Below, piece by piece: positions 1-5,328 of a DNA stretch of 7,313 nucleotides (positions are counted from its first letter, which is position 1; every line of letters begins with the position of its first letter). Source of the stretch: Pseudomonadota bacterium (GTDB lineage Bacteria; BMS3Abin14); the NCBI GenBank assembly GCA_016937135.1, contig JAFGWO010000116.1:1-7313 (forward strand), given 5' to 3'. Made by a program: the position numbers and the translations under genes. Under the pieces are notes generated by a model, which made no database searches, was not told the origin of the DNA, and was given only the letters and a program-made list of their open reading frames with translations.

Positions 1-572
1 AGGGAGGGAAGGGCATCGCCAAAGACCTGGACCTGGACGGACCTCGAACCCACTTCCGGCTGGAAGTGGAAGGAGAAACGGTTCTCGCTGATGGAGCAGA
101 TATCCCTTTCCACCCCGTCCGACAGCAGAACCGCGACGCTATAGCCGGGGGCCCCCCCCGCCAGGGTCATCCACTCACCTTCCTGGACCAGTTCCGCCGT
201 GGGGATGAGAGGAGGCAGGGGCGAGGAATCGGGGGGAACAGGGATTCCGGAGGTGATTTGAGTCAGAAGGACGGTCTGATAGAGGATCCCGAGGAGGAGT
301 CCCAGGAAGACCAGGCGGAAGAACCAGTTTGCGGTCAGTCGATCGGCCGACTTCCCGATCTTTCGTAATTTCAGACCCAGGCGGAGAAAAGCCCTTTTAA
401 AACCGGCCAGGCATTCCTGCACGCGGAATCGGAGATAGCACTTGCCAGAGCAGAAAATGTGCCCCCCCATCCTTTTCTGGCAGGCCGGGCAGATATAGGC
501 AAGGCAATGGTAGCATTTGCGTTTTGCCGCGGTATCCGGATGGTTGACGCAGGTGTTGGGAGGCTGGCTCAT
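1..572 (-). CDS. B-box-like zinc-finger membrane protein, C-terminus cut by window edge
   Basis: An open frame runs from ATG at 572 to the left edge (190 codons seen, no stop). The N-terminus carries a Cys/His array resembling a bacterial B-box zinc finger: C8, H11, C20, C23, C28, C31, H38, C41 and C45, including CVNHP, CYHC and CPAC. A basic stretch (about residues 59-78) precedes one hydrophobic segment at about 83-104, so the zinc domain is probably cytoplasmic and the remainder exported. After the membrane segment comes a proline-rich linker (about 111-124), then a beta-rich stretch ending at VQVQVFG that could begin an Ig-like or enzymatic domain. The start is supported by the Cys array beginning at residue 8 and by AGAGG four bases upstream. 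It is divergent from the aldolase operon. The function is unknown; zinc binding is inferred from the pattern. The coding strand has runs of seven and eight G. Confidence 0.75.
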   Translation of the reverse strand, partial: MSQPPNTCVNHPDTAAKRKCYHCLAYICPACQKRMGGHIFCSGKCYLRFRVQECLAGFKRAFLRLGLKLRKIGKSADRLTANWFFRLVFLGLLLGILYQTVLLTQITSGIPVPPDSSPLPPLIPTAELVQEGEWMTLAGGAPGYSVAVLLSDGVERDICSISENRFSFHFQPEVGSRSVQVQVFGDALPS

Positions 573-861
573 CAGGCCTCTAGATATCAGAATGCGGCCG
601 CCCGGGCAAGGAGGGGGAGAAAAACGGAAGGGAGAAGGGAATCATCGTATGGGGTGAGGGCGCAGGGGCGTACGGGCGAAAAGGCTTTTGACCCATGCAC
701 CCGGGCTTTCAAAAAACAGGCTCACCTTGGCCTTTTCCGTTGGGCTTAAATGCTGTTTTCGCGAAACGAAGCCCGTGTGAAGCGACCCCGGGATTTTTCA
801 GAAGGGAATCTTTTGGCACCTGCCTCGACCTCGATGGAGGAACCTTGCGGTTTTCTACCCA

Positions 862-960
862 CTCCCCTCTTCCCTTTTCCCTATTCCTTTTTGCATTTCC
901 TTCGCGGCCCTTTGCGCTCAGGATTTAAAAGAAAGGGGAAAGGAAAAAGGAGAAAGGAAA
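862..960. repeat. Polypyrimidine tract followed by polypurine tract
   Basis: Positions 862-892 are all pyrimidine except A883, and 927-960 are 34 consecutive purines. The two tracts form a loose, imperfect inverted repeat around a 34-nt spacer. Such mirror-poor R/Y tracts can form unusual DNA structures, but no function is shown by the sequence. Confidence 0.5.
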
Positions 961-977
961 CCCGGTCCCGCATCCCA

Positions 978-1009
978 CGCCTGCCGCGCCGCAGCTTTAT
1001 GCGAAGGCG
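978..1009. repeat. Compound hairpin
   Basis: Outer arms CGCCT (978-982) and AGGCG (1005-1009) enclose inner arms CGCA (990-993) and TGCG (1000-1003) around a 6-nt loop. The G+C-rich stem-loop without a T-run resembles dispersed intergenic palindromic repeats. Only one copy is in this window. Confidence 0.45.
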
Positions 1010-1028
1010 GGTCCCAAGTCCAGCGACT

Positions 1029-1063
1029 AAAAAAAACGGCCTCCTTAGATTGCCGGTTTTTTT
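1029..1063. terminator. Bidirectional terminator-like dyad (or activator site)
   Basis: Eight A plus CGGC (1029-1040), an 11-nt loop and GCCG, one extra G and seven T (1052-1063) form a symmetric dyad. As RNA it would be a short G+C stem flanked by A and U runs, like a weak terminator readable from either strand. There is no gene directly upstream on either strand, and it lies about 36 bp before the sigma-54-type promoter, so an activator-binding role is an alternative. Confidence 0.35.
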
Positions 1064-1098
1064 AAGGAAAAAAGGGTTTTCGCATGGTATTTTGTCTT

Positions 1099-1115
1099 CT
1101 GGTACGGATCTTGAA
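1099..1115 (+). promoter_or_regulatory. Candidate sigma-54 promoter (-24/-12)
   Basis: The sequence CTGGTACGGATCTTGAA matches the sigma-54 consensus YTGGCACGRNNNTTGCW at 11 of 13 defined positions. The two departures are T for C in the -24 element and A for C in the -12 GC. GG-to-G spacing is correct. Transcription would begin near 1125, giving a leader of about 40 nt before the aldolase ATG at 1168. The operon itself encodes a sigma-54 activator, which raises the plausibility. The altered -12 C is the main doubt. Confidence 0.5.
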
Positions 1116-1167
1116 TCCTGTAGGGTTCTGCGGAAAAGTCATTTCCAGCCAGCGGGGACCAGATGCG

Positions 1168-1791
1168 ATGAAGGAAAAAATACAGGATTTTCCCTCCGAC
1201 ACCGCCAGCCTTTTTCGTGATGCCGGGAGGATTCTCTTTCAGGGGGGGCTGAACAATTCCCATAGCGGAAACATGAGCATGAGGCGCGGGGACCGCCTTG
1301 TCATCACCCGCAGGGGGTCCATGCTCGGAGAGCTGGCGCCTGGCGATCTGGTGGAAATACCCCTGGAAGGGGAAGCACCCGGACTCGAGCGGGCCTCTAC
1401 CGAAGTTAATGTCCATCGCGGCATTTACAACTCCACCGGGCACCTGGCCATCGTCCACGCCCACCCGAGGGCCGCGATCGCCCTCTCCATGGAACGGGAA
1501 TGGATCTTTCCTGTCGACGCCGAAGGAAAGTACTATTTTACCCGCATTCCCGTTCTCGCGGCGAAAACAACCATCGGTTCAAAGGAGGTCGAGGAGAAAA
1601 TCCCCGGTCTTCTCGGGTCTTTCCCCGTGGTCGTGGTCCGGGGCCACGGGGCCTTCGCGGGAGGGACAACCCTGGAGGAAGGGTTCAAGGCCCTTTTCTC
1701 CCTCGAATGGTCGTGTGAAATCCTCTGCCGGTGTCTGGCCCTGGGTATGAACGAGGAAAGACTGGTTAAAGGCCAGGGGGGCGGGGAGTAG
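1168..1791 (+). CDS. Class II aldolase/adducin family protein (fuculose-phosphate aldolase type)
   Basis: A protein of 207 aa, close to the usual 200-220 aa of this family, which performs zinc-dependent cleavage of keto-sugar phosphates to dihydroxyacetone phosphate and an aldehyde. Visible family motifs are SGNMS (N35) for phosphate binding, STEVNVH with E79 at the catalytic base position, HAHP (H97, H99) and GHG (H160) as the three zinc histidines. The active site therefore looks intact. The start chosen is ATG at 1168, with GGGGA nine bases upstream; an upstream in-frame ATG at 1084 would add 28 unrelated residues and overlap the predicted promoter. The gene is followed after 4 bp by the FHA sigma-54 activator, so they form one operon. 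The substrate cannot be read from sequence: fuculose-1-P, ribulose-1-P or methylthioribulose-1-P-like compounds are all possible. Confidence 0.85.
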   Translation: MKEKIQDFPSDTASLFRDAGRILFQGGLNNSHSGNMSMRRGDRLVITRRGSMLGELAPGDLVEIPLEGEAPGLERASTEVNVHRGIYNSTGHLAIVHAHPRAAIALSMEREWIFPVDAEGKYYFTRIPVLAAKTTIGSKEVEEKIPGLLGSFPVVVVRGHGAFAGGTTLEEGFKALFSLEWSCEILCRCLALGMNEERLVKGQGGGE

Positions 1792-1795
1792 GGAT

Positions 1796-3070
1796 ATGCG
1801 CCTCGATGTTTACAGGGATGACCGGTACCTTGGAGGATATCACATCGGGTCGGCCCCGGATGTGCGCATCGGACGGGACAGACGAAACGCCGTCATCCTC
1901 CCCCACGAAACTGTGAGCCGGCACCACGCGAACCTGGTTCGCCAGGGCAGCAGATACCTGTTGATGGACCGGAGCACCAACGGCACTTTCGTGGACGGCA
2001 AACAGGCCGACAAGATCCTCCTGGAAGCGGGTTCCCATTTTTCCATAGGCCCTTTCCTGCTGCGGCTCGAAGAGGGCAGTGAGGAAATGCCCCTTTGGGC
2101 GAAGGCAACGGAAAGGATGGAACGTTTTGAAAAGACCTGGGCCCTCCCGGGCATCATCGGCTCCTCATCGATAATGGCCCGACTCTGCGAAATGATAAGA
2201 AAGGTTGCCGAAACCGGGGCTACCGTCCTCGTGATGGGGGAGACAGGAACGGGGAAGGAGCTGGTGGCAAAGGCCGTCCACGATCTATCCGCACGGGCTC
2301 ATGCCCCCTTTGTGGCCATCAACTGCGGCGCCATTTCCCCCGAGCTGGTGGAAACCGAGCTTTTTGGTCACGTCAAAGGGGCTTTTACAGGGGCTGAAGC
2401 AGAGAGGAAGGGGGCTTTTCAGCAGGCGGACGGCGGCACCCTTTTCCTTGACGAGATCGGGGAGCTATCCCTGTCCCTTCAACCGAAACTTCTGCGCGTC
2501 CTTGAATCCGGCGAGGCGAGAAAAGTCGGGGCCCAGAAAACCGACCAGGTCAACGTGCGCGTCATCGCCGCAACCCATCGGGATTTGAAGATCGAGGCCG
2601 ATAAAGGCAACTTCCGCTTCGACCTCCTTTACAGACTCCATGTCCTGCCCTTGCTGGTGCCTCCGCTGAGGAACAGGAAAGAGGACATCGAAGATCTCGT
2701 CTCCTTTTTCCTTCAGGGAAGAGGGGCCTTGACCCCGCCCGCCATGGACCGCCTGAAAAAACACCCCTGGCCCGGGAATGTGAGGGAGTTAAAAAACGTC
2801 CTCGAGCGGGCGCAGATCCTTACGGGGGGAGGAGATATCACCCCCAAGGACCTCGTTTTCCTCGACGAATCGGAAAGGATGCCGGCAGAAGGGATCGACA
2901 GGCTTCCTGAAAATTTCGAGGAGCTGGAAAGGCTTTTTTACACGCGGGCCCTTGAAAAATCGAGCGGCAATGTCAGGGCCGCCGCGCGCTCCCTGGGGAT
3001 CCCTAAATCCACCCTTTATGATCGTCTGAAAAGGTACGGCCTGTATCCGGGAGAGGAAGAAGACAAGTAG
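1796..3070 (+). CDS. Sigma-54-dependent activator with N-terminal FHA domain
   Basis: A 424-aa bacterial enhancer-binding protein that would open sigma-54 promoters by ATP hydrolysis. The FHA domain (about 5-92) shows the phosphothreonine-binding signature: G26-R27, SRHH (41-44) and TNG (61-63). The AAA+ domain (about 120-345) has Walker A GETGTGKE (148-155), the sigma-54 contact loop GAFTGA (195-200), Walker B GGTLFLDE (213-220), an arginine-finger region FRFDLLYR (273-280) and WPGNVREL (325-332). A Fis-type helix-turn-helix lies at about 389-415. There is no receiver, GAF or PAS domain, so input probably comes through binding a phosphothreonine protein; no kinase is in this window. The gene begins 4 bp after the aldolase stop, using the G-rich ribosome site 1783-1788 inside the aldolase end. 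It is a likely regulator of its own operon through the candidate promoter at 1099-1115. Confidence 0.93.
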   Translation: MRLDVYRDDRYLGGYHIGSAPDVRIGRDRRNAVILPHETVSRHHANLVRQGSRYLLMDRSTNGTFVDGKQADKILLEAGSHFSIGPFLLRLEEGSEEMPLWAKATERMERFEKTWALPGIIGSSSIMARLCEMIRKVAETGATVLVMGETGTGKELVAKAVHDLSARAHAPFVAINCGAISPELVETELFGHVKGAFTGAEAERKGAFQQADGGTLFLDEIGELSLSLQPKLLRVLESGEARKVGAQKTDQVNVRVIAATHRDLKIEADKGNFRFDLLYRLHVLPLLVPPLRNRKEDIEDLVSFFLQGRGALTPPAMDRLKKHPWPGNVRELKNVLERAQILTGGGDITPKDLVFLDESERMPAEGIDRLPENFEELERLFYTRALEKSSGNVRAAARSLGIPKSTLYDRLKRYGLYPGEEEDK

Positions 3071-3129
3071 AAGGTAGAACTGAAACAATTTCCCAAGAAT
3101 TCGTCAACGCGGCCCGGGTGCGGGACGCC

Positions 3130-3163
3130 CGGATCCATGATTGGGTGTCACGTCATGAATCCG
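3130..3163. repeat. Inverted repeat, 11-bp arms with one mismatch
   Basis: CGGATCCATGA (3130-3140) faces TCATGAATCCG (3153-3163) with one C-A mismatch (3135/3158) and a 12-nt loop. It is the first of three stem-loops in the convergent gap after the activator gene and has no T-run. Confidence 0.6.
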
Positions 3164-3172
3164 TGAGGAAAG

Positions 3173-3200
3173 GGAAAACCACGTTTTTCCATTTCCGTGG
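3173..3200. repeat. Two competing short stem-loops
   Basis: GGAAAA (3173-3178) can pair with TTTTCC (3185-3190), or CCACG (3179-3183) with CGTGG (3196-3200). The two stems overlap and exclude each other. This is the middle element of the convergent gap. Confidence 0.4.
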
Positions 3201-3201
3201 A

Positions 3202-3229
3202 GCAAAAAGTTCCGCGTTGAACTTTTTGC
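3202..3229. repeat. Perfect 11-bp inverted repeat
   Basis: GCAAAAAGTTC (3202-3212) and GAACTTTTTGC (3219-3229) are perfect complements around the loop CGCGTT. It lies 22 bp beyond the stop of the minus-strand MDR gene and 131 bp beyond the activator stop. No T-run follows on either strand, so it is not a classical terminator, but it could stall or protect the convergent transcripts. It also has the look of a dispersed intergenic repeat. Confidence 0.65.
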
Positions 3230-3251
3230 GACCCTATCAACAGTTTCCCGT

Positions 3252-4367
3252 TTATTCCATCTCCAGAACGGGAAAAACGGCATCCCTGGAATCCAGGTCG
3301 AGAACGTCCTGGAATTTTTCGAAGGGAACGGAGTGGGTGAAAAGACTCATAAGGGGCTCATGGTATAGATCCGCCAGCTCGGTGAGGTGCCTTACTCCCG
3401 ACTCGAAAGCTTCCCTGCCGGCCTTGATGCTTCCGAGGATGACCTGATTGCAATGGACCATCCGGGCTATCAGCTTCCCTGCCTCGATATCGACCTCAAG
3501 CTCCCTGGATAAACCCGCGGGCGCATCCATGAGAACAGCGACCGAGTTTGAGGTCAGCAGGGGGAAAAGCTTGAAGGCAAATTCAGGATCGCCCGTGGTC
3601 TCAAAAAGCTGGTTGAAACAACATCCGCACTTTTCCAGTTTTTTGGTCGATACCCATTGGGTGTTTATGTATTCCAGGTCGAGGGGCCTTAAAACCCCCG
3701 ATCTGCTGTCGTCCGCTTCCCTTCTGCAAAAAATGGTCAGGCGGTAATTGTACAGGGAAAGAAGGAAGGCCGTCATGATCCCCACAATGCCCATACCGGC
3801 GATGAGGGCGCTCGGCATGTACTCTTCGGGCTGGTGATAGCAGAAAAAATTGAACCTTTTCATGACCTGGACGGCTTCCTCGTGGGCCTTTTCTGCTCTG
3901 CTCAGGGGTGTAAGGAGAAGCGCCAGCTGTTCCAGGTGGGAGGGAACCCCGATCAGATAGCGGGCCCGGGTTACAAGGTATTCCCTCGCGAATCCGTGCG
4001 CCCTTCGAAGACCGGCATCACTGTAGTATTCGGGGTAGGGGCAAAGGTCGCTCCTGGCATCGATGCACCGGTTGCAGTCGTACCTGACGGTCGGGACCAC
4101 AAGATCCCCGGGCACGAAATCCCGGACGAGGCTCCCCACTTGCTCCACTTTTCCAACAGCGATATGCCCCGGAACGATAAAATCGCTTCCCGCAGGCGTT
4201 TCGGCCTTCGGATCCTGCATGAGATCGCGGTCCCTGCGGGACACAGCCACTCTGGAAATACGGACGAGGACTTCGTCTTCCTGGGGAGATTCCATAGGGA
4301 GCTCGACAGGACGCACCATCCCCTCCCTTGGGAAATAGCCGAGCGCGCGCATCGTCCGGGTGGTCAT
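3252..4367 (-). CDS. MDR oxidoreductase, glucose-dehydrogenase-like, zinc sites degenerate
   Basis: A 371-aa member of the zinc alcohol dehydrogenase (MDR) superfamily, most like the archaeal-type glucose 1-dehydrogenases. Supporting features are a GroES-like N-terminal half, TPLSRAEKA, the nucleotide-binding GMGIVG (191-196) followed by R215-R216 (suggesting NADP), and NQVILGSIKAGREAFE near the C-terminus. Catalytic zinc ligands are mostly gone relative to Sulfolobus glucose dehydrogenase (C39, H66, E67, Q150): the equivalents here are S43, H68, I69 and T153. The structural zinc lobe keeps three cysteines (C98, C101, C109). An unusual CGCC stands at 247-250. It may be a zinc-independent reductase or a non-catalytic protein. 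The start is ATG at 4367; ATG at 4346, just before MRALGYF, is an alternative, and an in-frame TTG at 4373 lies inside the -10 region. Convergent with the activator gene, divergent from the spermidine operon. Confidence 0.82.
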   Translation of the reverse strand: MTTRTMRALGYFPREGMVRPVELPMESPQEDEVLVRISRVAVSRRDRDLMQDPKAETPAGSDFIVPGHIAVGKVEQVGSLVRDFVPGDLVVPTVRYDCNRCIDARSDLCPYPEYYSDAGLRRAHGFAREYLVTRARYLIGVPSHLEQLALLLTPLSRAEKAHEEAVQVMKRFNFFCYHQPEEYMPSALIAGMGIVGIMTAFLLSLYNYRLTIFCRREADDSRSGVLRPLDLEYINTQWVSTKKLEKCGCCFNQLFETTGDPEFAFKLFPLLTSNSVAVLMDAPAGLSRELEVDIEAGKLIARMVHCNQVILGSIKAGREAFESGVRHLTELADLYHEPLMSLFTHSVPFEKFQDVLDLDSRDAVFPVLEME

Positions 4368-4374
4368 GGCCAAT

Positions 4375-4404
4375 ATTATAGCAGGGAAAATCTCCTCTTG
4401 GGAA
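4375..4404 (-). promoter_or_regulatory. Sigma-70 promoter of the MDR gene, near-leaderless
   Basis: On the minus strand a consensus TATAAT (4380-4375) lies 18 bp after TTCCCA (4404-4399), a 4-of-6 match to TTGACA. The expected start point, about 4368, is next to ATG 4367, so the mRNA would have almost no leader. No Shine-Dalgarno sequence is seen at a suitable distance, consistent with leaderless translation or with use of ATG 4346. Confidence 0.5.
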
Positions 4405-4430
4405 AAAGAGAATTTTTAGCCTTAAATATA

Positions 4431-4446
4431 AAAAATCCTGATTTTT
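4431..4446. repeat. Perfect AT-rich palindrome
   Basis: AAAAATC (4431-4437) and GATTTTT (4440-4446) flank a 2-bp centre. The loop is too small for an RNA hairpin, so a protein-binding DNA dyad is more likely. It lies between the divergent MDR and XRE-cupin genes. Confidence 0.45.
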
Positions 4447-4448
4447 AA

Positions 4449-4492
4449 GCGTTTTTTTCCCCGAAAAACGCGGCCAGGAAAAACCTGCGTTT
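4449..4492. repeat. Alternative stem-loops in the divergent region
   Basis: GCGTTTTT (4449-4456) pairs perfectly with AAAAACGC (4464-4471). The 3' part of that arm, AAACGC (4466-4471), can instead pair with GCGTTT (4487-4492), enclosing a small stem CAGG/CCTG (4475-4478, 4484-4487). The two folds exclude one another, as in attenuator-like RNAs, but no reading frame is placed to use them. Confidence 0.5.
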
Positions 4493-4513
4493 GACCACCC
4501 TGAAAACCTCTAC

Positions 4514-4553
4514 CCAAGCCAGGCAAGATTAGCTTTCTAAGCTATTGGTTTTT
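4514..4553 (+). terminator. Terminator-like hairpin with no upstream gene
   Basis: TAGCTT (4530-4535), loop TCT and AAGCTA (4539-4544) form a 6-bp stem, extended by CCAA (4514-4517) with TTGG (4545-4548), then five T (4549-4553). The left arm has a 12-nt bulge, so it is weaker than a textbook terminator. No plus-strand gene lies between it and the divergent MDR gene, so it could end a small RNA or insulate the downstream promoter. Confidence 0.35.
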
Positions 4554-4613
4554 ATGACTATTTTTTGAAACAGGGAGGGCCCGACCAAAATTTTCCAACC
4601 CCCTTTTCTTCCC

Positions 4614-4642
4614 TTGACAAACCCGATTTCCCGGAATATAAA
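4614..4642 (+). promoter_or_regulatory. Strong sigma-70 promoter of the XRE-cupin/spermidine operon
   Basis: TTGACA (4614-4619, perfect -35) is followed after exactly 17 bp by TATAAA (4637-4642, 5 of 6 for the -10). Transcription should begin near 4649, giving a leader of almost 90 nt before the regulator ATG at 4737. The predicted start lies inside the repeat operator that follows. Confidence 0.82.
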
Positions 4643-4646
4643 GCAC

Positions 4647-4680
4647 ACTTTATTAAACTTTAAGTTATACTTTATTAAAC
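4647..4680 (+). promoter_or_regulatory. Candidate operator: two 12-bp direct repeats and a central palindrome
   Basis: ACTTTATTAAAC occurs identically at 4647-4658 and 4669-4680, a 22-bp period (about two helical turns, same DNA face). The palindrome AACTTTAAGTT (4656-4666) overlaps the first copy and the spacer. The array covers the predicted transcription start, where a bound repressor would block initiation. The XRE-cupin protein encoded just downstream is the obvious candidate ligand, giving autoregulation; this is inferred. Confidence 0.65.
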
Positions 4681-4736
4681 AAAAATACGGGTCGGCAAAC
4701 GGGGCAGGGAACCAGTCTTCCCCACGAAAGGCAGGC

Positions 4737-5297
4737 ATGGAAAAAATTCTCCACATCGGGAGCCGGATCAAGCGCTTGAGGGTGGCCAACAACCTTACCC
4801 AGGACGAACTGGCTCTCAGGGCGGATCTCACCAAGGGGTTTATCTCCCTGCTGGAAAGGGACCTTACCTCCGTTTCCATTGAGGCCCTGGCCCAGATCCT
4901 GGATGTTTTCGGCACCAGTCTGGCGGAATTCTTCCGGAACCTCCAGGGAGGCGATGAGCGGGTCGTCTTTCGCAGAAAGGACAGGGTACGGGTTGAGGGA
5001 AGCGAGGACGAGGAGGTCATCGAGCTTCTCATCCCGGGAGCCCAGGGAAAAATCATGGATCCCGTTCTCGTCACCATTGACCCCGGCAAGCATTCCCTGG
5101 ACCAGGGCCACGAGGGGGAAGAGTTCGGAATGGTCCTGTCGGGGAGCGTCGTTCTGGAGATCGAGGGAGGCAAACCGCAAAAGGTCCGCAAGGGGGAGTG
5201 CTTCTATTTTCGCTCTGACCGACCCCACAAGCTGACCAATCAAGGAAAAGTTACGGCGAGGATCCTGTGGGTCGTATCGCCGCCGGTGTTTCATTGA
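4737..5297 (+). CDS. XRE-family regulator with C-terminal cupin sensor domain
   Basis: A 186-aa protein. An XRE/Cro-type helix-turn-helix occupies about residues 7-62 ([18 protein letters not shown], then [12 protein letters not shown] and [12 protein letters not shown]). A small cupin barrel covers about 105-183, with [13 protein letters not shown] and PHKLTNQG corresponding to the two conserved cupin motifs. This architecture is that of PuuR-like regulators, several of which respond to polyamines or amino acids. It lies 46 bp upstream of speD in the same direction and is probably the first gene of the spermidine operon. The start is ATG 4737 with GAAAGG five bases upstream; the longer in-frame TTG at 4614 lies in the -35 box and cannot be the start if that promoter is used. 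Polyamine sensing is inferred from context. Confidence 0.9.
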   Translation: MEKILHIGSRIKRLRVANNLTQDELALRADLTKGFISLLERDLTSVSIEALAQILDVFGTSLAEFFRNLQGGDERVVFRRKDRVRVEGSEDEEVIELLIPGAQGKIMDPVLVTIDPGKHSLDQGHEGEEFGMVLSGSVVLEIEGGKPQKVRKGECFYFRSDRPHKLTNQGKVTARILWVVSPPVFH

Positions 5298-5328
5298 AAC
5301 AAGGGAACAGGCCCCGAGGGCAGAAAAA

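Larger units (their letters stand above)
573..1167. other. Long non-coding divergent region
   Basis: No convincing gene is seen between the B-box gene and the aldolase. The stretch holds a cluster of palindromic hexamers (574-606), a purine-rich patch (607-640), a polypyrimidine tract (862-892) followed by a 34-nt pure purine tract (927-960), a compound hairpin (978-1009), a terminator-like dyad (1029-1063) and a sigma-54-type promoter (1099-1115). Open frames here have low-complexity Arg/Lys/Phe/Pro-rich translations and no good ribosome binding site, so they are not called. No tRNA-like cloverleaf was recognised. Confidence 0.6.

Noticed and set aside
66..749. Plus-strand open frames of about 100 codons at the left edge
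   Set aside because: Those at 66-368 and 459-749 lie largely antisense to the B-box gene; the latter also runs into the non-coding region. No motif is visible.
813..829. Second sigma-54-like site (TTGGCACC followed by TCGAC)
   Set aside because: The -24 half is good but the -12 half matches poorly and the nearest gene start is over 300 bp away.
1084..1167. Upstream in-frame start adding 28 residues to the aldolase
   Set aside because: The extra residues match nothing in the family, the region holds the sigma-54-type promoter, and ATG 1168 has a ribosome site and normal family length.
750..1220. Plus-strand open frame of 156 codons in the divergent region
   Set aside because: Its translation is low-complexity and Arg/Phe/Pro-rich, it runs through the R/Y tracts, hairpins and promoter, and lacks a ribosome site.
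3834..4448. Plus-strand open frame of 204 codons
   Set aside because: It is antisense to the MDR gene, shows no recognisable motif and has no good ribosome site; the opposite strand encodes clear family motifs.
4614..4736. TTG start extending the XRE-cupin protein by 41 residues
   Set aside because: The TTG is part of the -35 box, the extension is AT-rich and runs through the -10 and operator repeats, and ATG 4737 begins just before the helix-turn-helix domain.
4529..5191. Minus-strand open frames opposite the XRE-cupin gene
   Set aside because: Ser/Arg-rich shadow translations without motifs; the plus strand carries clear HTH and cupin motifs.
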